Of a DNA stretch of 64,000 nt, positions 29,085-39,513 are shown one piece after another. How positions within the stretch are numbered: position 1 is the stretch's first letter; every line of letters begins with the position of its first letter. The translations under genes and the position numbers were made by a program. Location: NCBI RefSeq assembly GCF_003003275.1, contig NZ_PVTO01000012.1:25069-89068 (forward strand), written 5' to 3'. The stretch is from Alkalibacterium olivapovliticus (lineage in GTDB: Bacteria; Bacillota; Bacilli; Lactobacillales; Carnobacteriaceae_A). A model generated the notes under the pieces. The model did no database searches, was not told where the DNA came from, and was given only the letters and a program-made list of their open reading frames with translations.

Positions 29085-30110
29085 TCACCCTCCTTTCAGA
29101 AAGTGGAGATCGTGTTCATCTAATATCATATCTGCTTTTGACGGGGAAAACCCGCTCGGTAACTTACAATCGCTTGCTTTTATGAGGATGTGTTTTCTGT
29201 CTGTGGATAGGGACTGTCTGATGATCTGGGCCGTGGCCCGTTCATCTGTGGAAGGATGAATGGTTAATAGACTGTGTTCAGTTTCTCTCAACGCGGGGCC
29301 ATCTTCAAACTGACCTATCAGGTACAGTTGGGATGTCATCATTTTATTCAACTCAAGGTAAAGACTGTAAGTAACACTTAAAAGGAATTCGAAATCGGTA
29401 GGACTTCCTCCGTAAAAATACAAGTCTACCGGAGCATCTTCTTCGAGCTCGTAATCCTTGACCATCCACTGTCCTCGCCTCATGCTGCTTTTCCAGTCTA
29501 TTGCGCTGAATGCGTCCCGGTTCTGATAACCGCGGATTTCCTTTACATAAAACTCGTGAAGCGAAGAGTGTATTGCATTCGTCAGTTCAGGGTTAATAGT
29601 CCTCATTAGTCTGGCACGATTCGACTTGGTCAAAACTGCAGGGTAGACAGCCACGTCAACAGGAATCTCAAAAGATAAGTGTCTTCTCCAGACACCGAAT
29701 AAACTGACAGCTTCAAAATCGACAGTGAGGTGATCATGCTGCCCCCGTGGTAAAAGAAGCTGATTGAACGTGACAGGCACTTTTCTGGAAAAGAAAGAGG
29801 ACTGATATTGCGTATCAGATTCATTTCCTTTCAAAAGAGTCAGGTTGACGGAGGATAGAAAGAATGGCAGCTTCCGCTTACTCGTTAGCGTCAAAGAAAG
29901 AGTGATGCGGTTCTCATCCGTTTTGTACCAGTTTACATTTTGAATACTGAAAGTATGGCGTGTGGAGACAAAAGACAGTAACAGCAGCAGGGAAAATGAA
30001 TAGAATAAGAACCAGGCAACTGTTGTCGGGAACGTGACGGTATACAAAATGACTAAGCCGTAAAGGAGCAGGTACCAGATCACACGAAATCTTGACCGCG
30101 TCAGTTCCAT
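29085..30110 (-). CDS. DUF58 domain protein
   Basis: 341 residues with two N-terminal membrane spans (about 10-50) and a DUF58 domain. The diagnostic block RDAFSAIDWKSSMRRGQWMVKDYE lies near residues 197-220 (shown here as RDAFSAIDWK..KDYE), resembling the start of a vWA-like fold. Overlaps the moxR gene end by 10 bp and is followed by the transglutaminase gene, a tight three-gene operon. Likely a membrane adaptor of the MoxR chaperone ATPase. Biochemical role is not known for the family. Confidence 0.85.
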   Translation of the reverse strand: MELTRSRFRVIWYLLLYGLVILYTVTFPTTVAWFLFYSFSLLLLLSFVSTRHTFSIQNVNWYKTDENRITLSLTLTSKRKLPFFLSSVNLTLLKGNESDTQYQSSFFSRKVPVTFNQLLLPRGQHDHLTVDFEAVSLFGVWRRHLSFEIPVDVAVYPAVLTKSNRARLMRTINPELTNAIHSSLHEFYVKEIRGYQNRDAFSAIDWKSSMRRGQWMVKDYELEEDAPVDLYFYGGSPTDFEFLLSVTYSLYLELNKMMTSQLYLIGQFEDGPALRETEHSLLTIHPSTDERATAQIIRQSLSTDRKHILIKASDCKLPSGFSPSKADMILDEHDLHFLKGG

Positions 30111-31072
30111 CGTCTTGTTCCTCTAATAGTCGGAACAACGAGCTCCTTAGTCAGTTCGTCGATAAAGACATCTATTTCTGTCTTAGATAGACTGTTTTCA
30201 AACAGAAGGCGGTGACGATAGATCGGCTTAAGGACGGTCAGGATATCCTGAGGCGTGACATAATCCCGACCGTCAATCAGAGCGTTGGCTCTAGAAGCAG
30301 CCAGACAATACTGATTTCCACGAGGGCTGATGCCTAACCTTAAAGCAGGGTGGTTACGCGTCAATGTGGCCAGTGAGACAATGTAATGAAGCAGTTTTTC
30401 TTCAACGTGTACTTGATCCACTGTCTCTTTAAGCAGCAGGAATTCCTCCAGGTCCATTACGGGCTCGAGTTTTTCCACTTCTTTCTGCTGATCGGGAGAC
30501 GCCAGCATGAGCGCTTCCTGTTCGCTGTCGGGGTAACCGAGAGATAACTGGAAAAGAAAACGGTCAAGCTGTGCTTCCGGTAAAGGATAGGTCCCTTCAT
30601 ACTCAATGGGGTTCTGAGTAGCCAGAACAAAGAAAGGATTAGGAAGCGTGTAGGTCCTTCCGTCCAATGTCACTTGTTTTTCTGACATCGCTTCAAGCAT
30701 GGCAGCCTGTGTACGGGGAGAAGTCCGGTTGATCTCGTCCGCTAGTATCAGCTGATTGAATACCGGTCCTTTGCGAAAATCGAACAGAGATCCATTTGTA
30801 GTAGGTACAGAGAAGCCGATAATATCCGAGGGAATTAGATCGGGTGTGAACTGGATTCGGGCAAAGTCAGCTTCCAGACATTTTGCGATCGTTCTGATCA
30901 AAAGAGTTTTCCCTACTCCAGGAATGTCTTCAAATAGAATATGGCCACCTGCGAGCATAGCAACGATGGTCAGACGGGTGACTTCTTTTTTCCCAATAAT
31001 GATGTGATCGACAGTGTCGATCAACTGGTGAAGCTTTTGAATAGATACTGTGATGTCTTCTGAAAAGGCCAT
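30101..31072 (-). CDS. MoxR-family AAA+ ATPase
   Basis: 323-residue AAA+ ATPase. Walker A EDIPGVGKTLLIRTIA at about residue 53, Walker B LILADEINRTSPRTQAAML at about residue 112, sensor 1 FVLATQNPIEYEGTYPLPEAQLDRF. The C-terminal lid is AAA_lid_2-like (LGISPRGNQYCLAASRANAL). MoxR proteins act as chaperones or remodelling factors for the DUF58 and transglutaminase partners. Start ATG at 31072, promoter on the minus strand at 31158-31186. Confidence 0.9.
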   Translation of the reverse strand: MAFSEDITVSIQKLHQLIDTVDHIIIGKKEVTRLTIVAMLAGGHILFEDIPGVGKTLLIRTIAKCLEADFARIQFTPDLIPSDIIGFSVPTTNGSLFDFRKGPVFNQLILADEINRTSPRTQAAMLEAMSEKQVTLDGRTYTLPNPFFVLATQNPIEYEGTYPLPEAQLDRFLFQLSLGYPDSEQEALMLASPDQQKEVEKLEPVMDLEEFLLLKETVDQVHVEEKLLHYIVSLATLTRNHPALRLGISPRGNQYCLAASRANALIDGRDYVTPQDILTVLKPIYRHRLLFENSLSKTEIDVFIDELTKELVVPTIRGTRRWN

Positions 31073-31157
31073 GAATAGTCTCCCTTGAAATAATGTAGTT
31101 AAAAGGCTTTAGAGTTTGTTGGCTCTATGATGTGTACATACAGCATGGGTTTTTATT

Positions 31158-31186
31158 ATTGTATAGAGAAAACGCTTATAAAACAA
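31158..31186 (-). promoter_or_regulatory. Promoter of the moxR operon with a cre-like site in its spacer
   Basis: On the minus strand TTGTTT (31186-31181), 17-bp spacer, TACAAT (31163-31158). The spacer contains an AAAACGCTTA core (31166-31179) that matches 12 of 14 positions of the CcpA cre consensus. Catabolite control is a guess from that match. Confidence 0.55.
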
Positions 31187-31364
31187 TGGCTTCAGGCAGA
31201 CTGTCGCTAAATGGTTACAATTAATAAGCGTTTTTGGTCTTTTCAAAGGAACAGCACGTGAATGAGTAAAAATCCCTGTTAAATCAGTCCGAAATGGAAA
31301 GAAGGTGAAACTGGATGAACCAGTTTCTTCTATATAATAACCTGTTGGGGAAAGTGTAACTGAG

Positions 31365-31775
31365 TAATATCGGTTAACACCCTGTAAACCAGCTGCTTAG
31401 GCAAAGTGTGAGCGTTGGAGTGAGTGAGTAAGCTAAAGTAGGATACGGTTCGGCAGAGTGAGGAGGTATAGAGTATAGAGTATGCCTAAAATAGGCGACT
31501 AAGGTAAAGTAAAGCGAATACGAATTTGAGTGAGCTGAAGTACCTCCGTTTTAGGCAAAGTCAGAGAGTATCTACTATTGGGTGTGTCGAAGTGAACCAG
31601 CTTTGGGGATACTGAAAGAGCGAAACCTGTTGAGCGTGTTGAAGTGATGCAGCTTTAGGTAAAGTGGAAGAACAATAAGTGTTGAGTTTGTATAAGTAGG
31701 AGTTCCATAAGCGAAGTAAACCATCAGTCTGTGGTGAGCTGACCGAAGCAGGCGCCAAGAACAATTGAATTAGAG
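31365..31775 (+). repeat. Degenerate tandem repeat with 52-bp period
   Basis: Units begin at 31525, 31577, 31629 and 31681 (exact 52-base steps), with a partial match at 31733 and more diverged units at about 31369, 31421 and 31473. The conserved core reads GTTGAGTGTGTTGAAGTG, then AACCAGCTTTAGG and CAAAGTG. The period is not a multiple of three and no long frame with ribosome site covers it, so it is non-coding. It fills much of the 1.16-kb gap between moxR and rpsJ. Confidence 0.8.
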
Positions 31776-31996
31776 GAAAAAAGCATTAAAAGAGAGTGCG
31801 GAGACACAACAGTGAGTAGAGAAAGGCTGATTTACCATAAATGTGTCGGCCAAGTGAAGAGAGATATTATAAAATCCAAATAATAGGACAAAAGAGATGA
31901 GTTATGGCTGTAAAACCCCTATAATTCATAGAGCATTACAAAATAAATAAGCACATGAAAGACTCATGGTTTATTTTCATAATATGCAGAAAACAC

Positions 31997-32025
31997 TTGA
32001 TTAAAGTCTGTGTTGTCTGTATACT
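31997..32025 (+). promoter_or_regulatory. Promoter of the S10 ribosomal protein operon
   Basis: TTGATT (31997-32002), 17-bp spacer, TATACT (32020-32025). It leaves a leader of about 200 bases before rpsJ, which includes the 12-bp palindrome CGAAAATTTTCG (32174-32185). A ribosomal-protein-responsive leader is plausible but I do not recognise its class. Confidence 0.8.
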
Positions 32026-32230
32026 TGTATAGGTGTCTGTGAGAGAGGTTTATTTTCAGCAGAACATATCTAACCTGTGTAAGATAGTTACGCTGGGTAG
32101 GCATCAATTACAGAACCAGGGCTAGGAAGCGAGAGGTTACGACACACCCGGATGCTTTGCCATGGAGGGCAGTCGAAAATTTTCGTGGAGCTAGGTTTAT
32201 TTCTTAAATAAGCGAAGGAGGGAAAAAATC

Positions 32231-32539
32231 ATGGCAAATCAAAAAATACGTATTCGTTTAAAAGCTTACGAGCACCGAGTACTAGATCAATCAGCTGACA
32301 AAATCGTGGAAACGGCAAAAAGAACTGGGGCTACTGTTTCTGGTCCAATTCCATTGCCAACTGAACGTAAACTGTACACAGTAATCCGTTCGCCGCACAA
32401 ATACAAAGATTCACGTGAGCAATTTGAAATGCGCACTCACAAACGTCTAGTAGATATCTTAAATCCTACACCAAAGACTGTTGATGCGTTGACAAAACTT
32501 GACTTACCATCAGGCGTTGACATCGAAATTAAACTATAA
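32231..32539 (+). CDS. rpsJ: 30S ribosomal protein S10
   Basis: 102 residues, also the NusE antitermination factor. [19 protein letters not shown] at the N-terminus and [21 protein letters not shown] are family blocks. ATG start with GAAGGAGGG. First gene of the S10-spc-alpha supercluster, which runs without interruption to rplQ at 46666. Confidence 0.97.
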   Translation: MANQKIRIRLKAYEHRVLDQSADKIVETAKRTGATVSGPIPLPTERKLYTVIRSPHKYKDSREQFEMRTHKRLVDILNPTPKTVDALTKLDLPSGVDIEIKL

Positions 32540-32580
32540 TTCGTAACATAAAACAAAATTAATATAACGGAGGTGTAATC

Positions 32581-33219
32581 ATGACCAAAAAAGGAATCTT
32601 AGGAAAAAAAGTCGGAATGACACAAATCTTCAGTGAAACAGGTGAATTAGTACCTGTAACAGTTATTGAAGTGAAACCTAACGTTGTTTTACAAGTTAAA
32701 ACAATGGAAACTGACGGCTATAGCGCTGTTCAGGTTGGTACAGAAGATAAACGTGAAGTTTTATCTAACAAACCGGCACAAGGTCATGTTAACAAAGCTA
32801 ACACGGCTCCTAAGCGCTTCATTAGAGAATTCAGAGATGCAGAGCTAGGTGACGTAGAAGTTGGAAAAGAATTAGGAATAGACACATTTGCAGAAGGCGA
32901 TATCGTCGATGTAACTGGAACGTCTAAAGGTAAAGGATTCCAGGGTGTTATCAAGCGTCACAACCAAAGTCGTGGACCTGAAACACACGGATCTCGTTAT
33001 CACCGTCGTCCTGGTTCAATGGGTATGGCGACTCATCCCGGTAAAGTATTCAAAGGGAAAAAGTTAGCTGGACGTATGGGTGGCGAACAGGTGACTGTTC
33101 AAAATCTTGAAATCGTACGTGTTGATGCAGAACGCAACGTAGTATTGATCAAAGGTAATGTACCTGGATCTAAAAAATCACTAGTTAAAATTAGAACTGC
33201 CGAAAAAGCAGACAAGTAA
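32581..33219 (+). CDS. rplC: 50S ribosomal protein L3
   Basis: 212 residues. [17 protein letters not shown] at the N-terminus, and the peptidyl-transferase-reaching loop around [22 protein letters not shown] start with CGGAGGTG. Second gene of the S10 operon, 41 bp after rpsJ. Confidence 0.97.
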   Translation: MTKKGILGKKVGMTQIFSETGELVPVTVIEVKPNVVLQVKTMETDGYSAVQVGTEDKREVLSNKPAQGHVNKANTAPKRFIREFRDAELGDVEVGKELGIDTFAEGDIVDVTGTSKGKGFQGVIKRHNQSRGPETHGSRYHRRPGSMGMATHPGKVFKGKKLAGRMGGEQVTVQNLEIVRVDAERNVVLIKGNVPGSKKSLVKIRTAEKADK

Positions 33220-33245
33220 TCGAATAGGAAGGGAGGACTAGCAGA

Positions 33246-33869
33246 ATGCCAACTGTAACGTTATTCAAACAAGACGGAACGCAAAATGGCGATATCACTT
33301 TAAATGATGCAATCTTTGGGATCGAACCTAACGAGAACGTTGTTTTTGATGCTATCACTATGCAGCGCGCGTCACTTAGACAAGGAACACACGCAGTAAA
33401 AAACCGTAGCGCAGTACGCGGCGGGGGACGTAAACCATGGCGTCAAAAAGGAACAGGTCGTGCACGTCAAGGATCTATCCGTTCGCCGCAATGGCGTGGA
33501 GGAGGAGTGGTTTTCGGACCAACACCTCGTTCATACAGCTACAAATTACCGAAAAAAGTTCGTCGTTTAGCTATTAAATCTGTTTTATCAACTAAAGCGA
33601 TTGATGAAGATATCATCGTGATAGACGGATTGAACTTCGACGCACCAAAAACAAGAGAATTCAGAGCCGTATTAAACAACTTCGACGCAAACAGAAAAGT
33701 TTTGATCGTAGTAGAAGATGACAATGAATTTGCAAGACTATCTGCACGTAACATTCCTGGAGTTAAAGTAGTTGCTCCTACTAATGTATCTGTACTAGAT
33801 GTTGTTGCACATGACAAACTCATCTTGACGAAGGCTGCTTTGGACAAAGTAGAGGAGGTTCTTCAATAA
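33246..33869 (+). CDS. rplD: 50S ribosomal protein L4
   Basis: 207 residues. The extended loop [19 protein letters not shown] that lines the exit tunnel is intact (macrolide-linked positions look wild type). In E. coli L4 represses this operon. Its stop codon overlaps the rplW start (TAATGG), indicating translational coupling. Confidence 0.97.
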   Translation: MPTVTLFKQDGTQNGDITLNDAIFGIEPNENVVFDAITMQRASLRQGTHAVKNRSAVRGGGRKPWRQKGTGRARQGSIRSPQWRGGGVVFGPTPRSYSYKLPKKVRRLAIKSVLSTKAIDEDIIVIDGLNFDAPKTREFRAVLNNFDANRKVLIVVEDDNEFARLSARNIPGVKVVAPTNVSVLDVVAHDKLILTKAALDKVEEVLQ

Positions 33870-34159
33870 TGGATGCACGTAACGTAATCTTACGCCCGAT
33901 CATCACTGAAGCTTCTATGAATGCTATGGACAGCAAAAAGTACACTTTCGAAGTGGATGTTCGTGCTAAAAAACCACTAATCAAAAAATCTGTCGAAGAA
34001 ATCTTCGGAGTTAAAGTTGATAAAGTAAACGTCGTGAATACAGCTAAAAAGCCTAAACGTATGGGTAAATATGAAGGATATACTAAAAAGCGCCGTAAAG
34101 CGATTATTACATTATCTGCTGATTCAAACGATATTGCATTATTCGGAGACGAAGAATAA
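33869..34159 (+). CDS. rplW: 50S ribosomal protein L23
   Basis: 96 residues; exit-tunnel rim protein and docking site for trigger factor and [28 protein letters not shown] at the N-terminus is recognisable (first 20: [20 protein letters not shown]). Starts within the rplD stop codon; AGGAGG lies inside the end of rplD. Confidence 0.97.
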   Translation: MDARNVILRPIITEASMNAMDSKKYTFEVDVRAKKPLIKKSVEEIFGVKVDKVNVVNTAKKPKRMGKYEGYTKKRRKAIITLSADSNDIALFGDEE

Positions 34160-34214
34160 AAAAACAATCTTAAATAAACACTTAAGAAACTAGTTTAACA
34201 AGGAGGGGAATCAC

Positions 34215-35048
34215 GTGGCGATAAAGAAATATAAACCAACCACAAACGGACGTCGTAACATGACGGGTTCTGATTTCGCAGAAATCACTACAACAGCACC
34301 AGAAAAAACGTTGTTGAAGCCAAACCCTAAACGTGCCGGACGTAACAATGCTGGTAAAATCACTGTCCGTCATCAAGGCGGAGGCCACAAGCATAAATAT
34401 CGTGTGATCGATTTTAAACGTCAGAAAGATGGCGCACGCGGTATCGTAAAAACAGTGGAATATGATCCAAACCGTTCTGCTAACATCTCATTGATTCAAT
34501 ATGAGGATGGAACAAAAACTTACATCTTAGCACCTAAAGGACTTAAAGTAGGAACAGATATTTACTCTGGACCTGATGCGGATATCCAAGTAGGAAATGC
34601 ATTGCCATTGGCAAACATCCCTGCTGGTACGGTTATTCACAACATTGAACTGAAACCTGGTAAAGGCGGACAATTAGTTCGTTCAGCTGGAACTTCTGCT
34701 CAAATTTTAGGTAAAGAAGGAAAATATGCTTTAGTTCGTCTAGGTTCAGGAGAAACTCGTCTGATCTTACAATCTTGCCGTGCCACTATTGGTTCAGTAG
34801 GAAACGAACAACACGAACTGATCAACATCGGTAAAGCCGGACGTAACCGCTGGTTAGGTAAACGCCCATCTGTACGTGGATCAGTAATGAACCCGAACGA
34901 TCACCCACACGGTGGTGGTGAAGGTAAAGCGCCAATCGGTCGTCCAAGCCCAATGTCACCATGGGGTAAACCGACTCTTGGTAAGAAAACACGTAAAGGT
35001 CATAATCGCTCTGATAAATTGATCGTACGTCGTCGTAAAAAGAAATAA
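34215..35048 (+). CDS. rplB: 50S ribosomal protein L2
   Basis: 277 residues, needed for subunit association and peptidyl transfer. Conserved [18 protein letters not shown] near residue 47 and the [19 protein letters not shown] block with the essential His near residue 230. GTG start with AGGAGGGG. Confidence 0.97.
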   Translation: MAIKKYKPTTNGRRNMTGSDFAEITTTAPEKTLLKPNPKRAGRNNAGKITVRHQGGGHKHKYRVIDFKRQKDGARGIVKTVEYDPNRSANISLIQYEDGTKTYILAPKGLKVGTDIYSGPDADIQVGNALPLANIPAGTVIHNIELKPGKGGQLVRSAGTSAQILGKEGKYALVRLGSGETRLILQSCRATIGSVGNEQHELINIGKAGRNRWLGKRPSVRGSVMNPNDHPHGGGEGKAPIGRPSPMSPWGKPTLGKKTRKGHNRSDKLIVRRRKKK

Positions 35049-35121
35049 TTAAACCATTAACGCACTGTTAAATAAAGCAAGTCGAATTTAAGGGATTAAA
35101 TCCCTAAGAGGAGGGCAATAC

Positions 35122-35397
35122 ATGAGCCGTAGTTTGAAAAAGGGACCTTTCGTCGATGGACATCTGATGAAAAAAGTTCGCGAAATGGATGATGAGAAAA
35201 AACGTGTCATTAAAACATGGTCACGTCGTTCAACCATCTTTCCGAACTTTGTAGGTCACACCATTGCCGTATATGATGGAAGAAAACATGTACCAGTTTA
35301 CGTCCAGGAAGATATGGTTGGACATAAACTAGGTGAATTTGCACCAACAAGAACGTACCGCGGACACGCAAAAAATGACCGTACTACGAAACGTTAA
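35122..35397 (+). CDS. rpsS: 30S ribosomal protein S19
   Basis: 91 residues; forms a head complex with S13. [18 protein letters not shown] start and [16 protein letters not shown] near the C-terminus. ATG with AGAGGAGGG. Confidence 0.97.
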   Translation: MSRSLKKGPFVDGHLMKKVREMDDEKKRVIKTWSRRSTIFPNFVGHTIAVYDGRKHVPVYVQEDMVGHKLGEFAPTRTYRGHAKNDRTTKR

Positions 35398-35418
35398 TAG
35401 CGAAGGGAGGATACATTC

Positions 35419-35775
35419 ATGGCAGAAACAGTAACAGCAGCTAAAGCAACTGCTCGCATGGTTCGAATCGCACCGCGTAAATCACGTATGGTTGTTGATA
35501 CCATAAGAGGGAAAAGTGCTGCAGAAGCTATTTCTATCCTTCGCTTCACTAACAGAGGAGCAGCGGAAGCGGTAGAAAAAGTTTTAATGTCAGCAATTGC
35601 AAATGCTGAACATAACTACGATATGGATATTGAAGAATTAGTTGTAAGCGAAGCTTATGTAAATGAAGGAGCAACTTTAAAAAGGTTCCGTCCACGTGCA
35701 AAAGGTTCAGCTTCACCAATAAACAAACGTACTAGCCACATTACAATTGTGGTATCAGAGAAGAAGGAGGGGTAA
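35419..35775 (+). CDS. rplV: 50S ribosomal protein L22
   Basis: 118 residues; its beta-hairpin reaches the exit tunnel. [17 protein letters not shown] and the hairpin region [20 protein letters not shown] (wild-type form, no macrolide-type indel seen). ATG with GAAGGGAGG; 3 bp before rpsC. Confidence 0.97.
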   Translation: MAETVTAAKATARMVRIAPRKSRMVVDTIRGKSAAEAISILRFTNRGAAEAVEKVLMSAIANAEHNYDMDIEELVVSEAYVNEGATLKRFRPRAKGSASPINKRTSHITIVVSEKKEG

Positions 35776-35778
35776 TCA

Positions 35779-36435
35779 ATGGGACAAAAAATACATCCTC
35801 ATGGCATGCGTGTTGGTATCATCCACGATTGGGATGCTAAGTGGTACGCAGAAAAAGACTTTGCAGACAAATTACATGAAGATATTGCTGTTCGTGAGTA
35901 CATTGCTAAAAAACTAAGTGATGCCTCCGTTTCTCGAGTGGAAATTGAACGTGCAGCAAATAGAATCAACGTATCTATTCACACTGCTAAACCAGGAATG
36001 GTTATTGGTAAAGGTGGATCTGAAGTTGATTCATTAAGAAACGGCCTAAACAGCCTGACTAATAAAAGAGTACACGTAAACATCGTGGAAATTAAAAGAC
36101 CTGATCTTGATGCTACATTAGTAGCTAAAAGTATCGCTGACCAGTTAGAAAACCGTATTTCATTCCGTCGTGCACAAAAACAGGCAATCCAACGCGCAAT
36201 GCGTATGGGCGCTAAAGGTATCCGCACAATGGTAGCCGGTCGACTAAATGGAGCAGACATTGCCCGTAGCGAAAGTTTTGCAGAAGGAAGCGTTCCTTTG
36301 CATACACTACGTGCAGATATAGACTATGCTAACGAAGAAGCCGATACAACATACGGTAAACTTGGTATCAAAGTATGGATCTATAAAGGAGAAATTCTTC
36401 CTGAAAAATATGAAGACAAGAAAGGAGGGAAATAA
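35779..36435 (+). CDS. rpsC: 30S ribosomal protein S3
   Basis: 218 residues; mRNA entry-tunnel protein with helicase activity. KH-type motif [13 protein letters not shown] near residue 76 and the C-terminal [12 protein letters not shown] block. ATG with GAAGGAGGGG overlapping the end of rplV. Confidence 0.97.
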   Translation: MGQKIHPHGMRVGIIHDWDAKWYAEKDFADKLHEDIAVREYIAKKLSDASVSRVEIERAANRINVSIHTAKPGMVIGKGGSEVDSLRNGLNSLTNKRVHVNIVEIKRPDLDATLVAKSIADQLENRISFRRAQKQAIQRAMRMGAKGIRTMVAGRLNGADIARSESFAEGSVPLHTLRADIDYANEEADTTYGKLGIKVWIYKGEILPEKYEDKKGGK

Positions 36436-36438
36436 TCA

Positions 36439-36870
36439 ATGTTAGTACCAAAACGTGTAAAACACCGTCGCGAATTTCGTGGAAAGATGAGAGGCGAAGC
36501 TAAAGGCGGAAAAGAAATAGCATATGGTCAATATGGTTTGCAGGCTGTTGATTCTACATGGATCACAAGCAGACAAATAGAATCAGCTCGTATAGCGATG
36601 ACTCGTTATATGAAACGTGGTGGGAAAGTATGGATTAAAATTTTCCCTCACAAACCAGTGACAGCTAAAGCAATTGGTGTTCGTATGGGTAAAGGTAAAG
36701 GAGCTCCTGAAGGATGGGTAGCACCTGTCAAACGTGGTAAAATCATGTTTGAAATCGGTGGCGTATCTGACGAAGTCGCTCGCGAAGCATTGCGTTTAGC
36801 TTCACACAAACTACCGGTTAGAACTAGAGTAGTAACTCGTGAAGAAAGTGGTGACTCAAATGAAGGCTAG
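36439..36870 (+). CDS. rplP: 50S ribosomal protein L16
   Basis: 143 residues; positions A-site t[22 protein letters not shown] at the N-terminus and [19 protein letters not shown] in the middle. ATG 3 bp after rpsC; the 3' end overlaps rpmC by 11 bp. Confidence 0.97.
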   Translation: MLVPKRVKHRREFRGKMRGEAKGGKEIAYGQYGLQAVDSTWITSRQIESARIAMTRYMKRGGKVWIKIFPHKPVTAKAIGVRMGKGKGAPEGWVAPVKRGKIMFEIGGVSDEVAREALRLASHKLPVRTRVVTREESGDSNEG

Positions 36871-37054
36871 TGAATTAAAAGGCTTATCCACTACTGAATT
36901 GATTGAAAAAGAAGCAGAATACAAAGAAGAGCTATTTAACTTACGCTTTCAATTAGCTACTGGACAATTGGAAAACACCGCTCGTATTGGAGAGGTCCGT
37001 AAAAGTATCGCTCGTGTAAAAACTGTTTTGCGTCAAGCAGAAATGGTCAAGTAA
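36860..37054 (+). CDS. rpmC: 50S ribosomal protein L29
   Basis: 64 residues, two-helix protein at the tunnel exit. Starts at ATG 36860 ([10 protein letters not shown]), inside the end of rplP, with AAAGTGGTGA upstream; this start matches the family length, whereas an in-frame ATG further upstream would add residues not seen in L29. Confidence 0.95.
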   Translation: MKASELKGLSTTELIEKEAEYKEELFNLRFQLATGQLENTARIGEVRKSIARVKTVLRQAEMVK

Positions 37055-37092
37055 TACGTGAGTGTAATAGCTTAATTAAAGGAGGCTAACAA

Positions 37093-37356
37093 ATGGCTGA
37101 ACGTAACGATCGTAAGGTGTATGTAGGTAAAGTTGTTTCTGACAAAATGGATAAAACCATCGTTGTTGAAATCGCTACTCAAAAACAACACCGTAAATAC
37201 AAGAAACGCTTAAAATACTCAACTAAATTTAAAGCACATGACGAAGACAACACTGCTAAAACAGGAGACGTTGTAAAAATCATGGAAACTCGTCCACTAT
37301 CTAAAGATAAACGATTCCGTTTATTAGAAGTGGTTGAAGAGGCTATCGTTCTTTAA
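37093..37356 (+). CDS. rpsQ: 30S ribosomal protein S17
   Basis: 87 residues, early assembly protein with OB fold. [19 protein letters not shown] and YKAHDE-like [15 protein letters not shown] blocks. ATG with AAAGGAGG. Small hairpins (TTACCG/CGGTAA and GAAGC/GCTTC) occupy the spacer before rplN. Confidence 0.97.
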   Translation: MAERNDRKVYVGKVVSDKMDKTIVVEIATQKQHRKYKKRLKYSTKFKAHDEDNTAKTGDVVKIMETRPLSKDKRFRLLEVVEEAIVL

Positions 37357-37439
37357 TAGAACAAATTTACCGTTAAACCGGTAAGTTACACAGCGAGAAG
37401 CAAAAAGCTTCTTCGTTAGTTTGAAAGGAGGATCCTAAC

Positions 37440-37808
37440 GTGATTCAAACAGAAAGTCGTATGAAAGTCGCTGACAATTCTGGTGCACGTGAAGTACTTG
37501 TCATCAAAGTTTTAGGTGGCTCAGGTGCTAAGTATGCTGGTATTGGTGATGAAGTAGTTGTTACGGTTAAACATGCTACGCCAGGCGGCGTTGTTAAAAA
37601 AGGTGACGTTGCTCGTGCAGTAATCGTCCGTACAAAATCTGGTGCAAGACGCGCAGATGGTTCATATATTAAATTCGATGAAAATGCATGTGTAATTATT
37701 CGTGAAGACAAAGCACCACGTGGAACACGTATCTTCGGACCAGTTGCTCGTGAATTACGTGAGAATGACTTTATGAGAATTGTTTCGTTAGCTCCGGAAG
37801 TATTATAA
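37440..37808 (+). CDS. rplN: 50S ribosomal protein L14
   Basis: 122 residues at the subunit interface. [19 protein letters not shown] start, [16 protein letters not shown] and [13 protein letters not shown] blocks. GTG start with GAAAGGAGGA. First gene of the spc-type segment. Confidence 0.97.
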   Translation: MIQTESRMKVADNSGAREVLVIKVLGGSGAKYAGIGDEVVVTVKHATPGGVVKKGDVARAVIVRTKSGARRADGSYIKFDENACVIIREDKAPRGTRIFGPVARELRENDFMRIVSLAPEVL

Positions 37809-37842
37809 TTCCGATAAACGTCATAAGGAGGTGCGCTAGAGA

Positions 37843-38148
37843 ATGTTTGTAAAATCAGGAGATAAAGTTAAACTAATCGCTGGAAAAGACAAAGGTAAAG
37901 AAGGAACTGTCTTGAAAGCTATGCCTAAACAAAACAAAGTGATTGTTGAAGGACTAAACATCATGAAAAAACATACCCGTCCTACAGGTATGGGACAAGA
38001 AGGCGGAATTGTGGAAACAGAAGCACCAATTCACGTATCTAATGTTCAATTGATTGATCCTAAAACAGGAGAATCTACTCGTGTAGGTTATAAGATCGAA
38101 GAAGGAAATAAAGTACGTTTCGCTAAAAAATCTGGCGAAGCACTTTAA
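37843..38148 (+). CDS. rplX: 50S ribosomal protein L24
   Basis: 101 residues, assembly initiator. KOW motif [18 protein letters not shown] at residues 8-25 and [14 protein letters not shown] with AAGGAGGTG. Confidence 0.97.
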   Translation: MFVKSGDKVKLIAGKDKGKEGTVLKAMPKQNKVIVEGLNIMKKHTRPTGMGQEGGIVETEAPIHVSNVQLIDPKTGESTRVGYKIEEGNKVRFAKKSGEAL

Positions 38149-38178
38149 TACTATAGTAGGAAAGGAGGGCATTCATAA

Positions 38179-38718
38179 ATGACACGCCTTAAAGAAAAAT
38201 ATAACAATGATGTTCGCCCATCATTAGTTGAGAAATTTGAATACACTTCAATCATGCAAGCTCCTAAAGTTGATAAAATCGTTATCAACATGGGTGTTGG
38301 TGAAGCTGTTTCAAACACTAAAAACTTAGACAAAGCAGTAGAAGAATTAACATTGATTGCTGGACAAAAACCAATTATTACTCGTGCTAAGAAATCTATC
38401 GCGACTTTCCGTTTACGTGAAGGTATGCCGATCGGTACGAAAGTAACATTACGTGGAGACCGCATGTATGATTTCCTGGATAAATTAGTTTCTGTTTCAT
38501 TACCTCGTGTACGTGATTTCCGTGGAGTGAGCAAAAATGCATTTGACGGACGTGGAAACTACACGTTAGGAGTTAAAGAGCAACTGATTTTCCCTGAGGT
38601 TGACTACGATGATGTCGATAAAGTTCGCGGAATGGATATCGTCATCGTTACAACTGCTAACACAGATGAAGAATCTCGTGAATTACTCGGACAATTGGGA
38701 ATGCCGTTCCAGAAATAA
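38179..38718 (+). CDS. rplE: 50S ribosomal protein L5
   Basis: 179 residues, 5S rRNA binder. [18 protein letters not shown] and [20 protein letters not shown] are diagnostic. ATG with AAAGGAGGG. Confidence 0.97.
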   Translation: MTRLKEKYNNDVRPSLVEKFEYTSIMQAPKVDKIVINMGVGEAVSNTKNLDKAVEELTLIAGQKPIITRAKKSIATFRLREGMPIGTKVTLRGDRMYDFLDKLVSVSLPRVRDFRGVSKNAFDGRGNYTLGVKEQLIFPEVDYDDVDKVRGMDIVIVTTANTDEESRELLGQLGMPFQK

Positions 38719-38752
38719 CCTAAACTACCTGAATAGGAGGGTACTATTAGAA

Positions 38753-38938
38753 ATGGCTAAAAAAGCAATGATCGAAAAAAATAAAAAACCAGCCAAGTTT
38801 TCGACTCGTGAGTATACCCGCTGTGAACGTTGCGGACGCCCACATTCCGTATACAAAAAATTCAAATTATGTCGTATCTGCCTGCGTGAGCTGGCATATA
38901 AAGGACAAATTCCAGGCTTGAAAAAAGCAAGCTGGTAA
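38753..38938 (+). CDS. rpsN: 30S ribosomal protein S14, zinc-binding short form
   Basis: 61 residues from ATG 38753 ([16 protein letters not shown]), with AGGAGGG upstream. Two CxxC pairs (CERC and CRIC) form the zinc site, so this is the C+ (type Z) form rather than the 89-residue zinc-free form. An upstream in-frame extension overlapping rplE is not real. Confidence 0.96.
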   Translation: MAKKAMIEKNKKPAKFSTREYTRCERCGRPHSVYKKFKLCRICLRELAYKGQIPGLKKASW

Positions 38939-38953
38939 ACAACACAGAACAGC

Positions 38954-39037
38954 AAGGTGTTATCAATTCACATTTACATTTTTAATCGACGAGTGATGAA
39001 TCTCTCAAGACAAGAAATAACAAATGGGAAAACACCT
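38954..39037 (+). other. Long-range hairpin in the rpsN-rpsH spacer
   Basis: AGGTGTT (about 38954-38960) can pair with AACACCT (about 39033-39039). The 145-bp spacer is long for this cluster and may hold an S8-type regulatory site, but no known S8 motif was identified by eye. Confidence 0.3.
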
Positions 39038-39083
39038 GAGCGGAACTGAACTAGAAAACTTGCCGTAAAGGAGGCTACACCGA

Positions 39084-39482
39084 ATGGTCATGACAGATCC
39101 AATCGCAGACTTTTTAACTCGTATCCGAAACGCAAACAATGCGCGTCATACGAAAGTGGAAATTCCTGCTTCTAACTTAAAAAGAAATATGGCCGATATC
39201 CTGAAATCTGAAGGTTTCGTAAAGGATGTTGAATTCGTGGAAGATGACAAACAAGGCATCGTCCGCATTTTCTTGAAATATGGTCAAAACAACGAACGAG
39301 TAATTACTGGTGTCAGACGTATATCTAAACCAGGACTACGTGTTTATGTAAATGCAGAAGATATGCCTAAAGTACTGAGTGGTTTGGGGATTGCCCTAGT
39401 TTCCACTTCAGAAGGTGTTGTAACAGATAAAGTAGCGCGTGCTAAAAATATCGGGGGAGAAGTCCTCGCATACGTTTGGTAA
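39084..39482 (+). CDS. rpsH: 30S ribosomal protein S8
   Basis: 132 residues. [19 protein letters not shown] start (as in Bacillus) and the C-terminal [23 protein letters not shown] 39084 with AAAGGAGG. In E. coli S8 autoregulates the spc operon. Confidence 0.97.
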   Translation: MVMTDPIADFLTRIRNANNARHTKVEIPASNLKRNMADILKSEGFVKDVEFVEDDKQGIVRIFLKYGQNNERVITGVRRISKPGLRVYVNAEDMPKVLSGLGIALVSTSEGVVTDKVARAKNIGGEVLAYVW

Positions 39483-39513
39483 TCAGCAAGAAACATGAAG
39501 GAGGTGCCGGACT

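Noticed and set aside
31561..31764. Minus-strand open frame in the 52-bp repeat array
   Set aside because: Repeat period is not a codon multiple and there is no ribosome site; an accident of low stop density.
38600..38752. Upstream extension of the rpsN frame into rplE
   Set aside because: Zinc-form S14 starts at 38753 with its own ribosome site; extension is the wrong frame of rplE.
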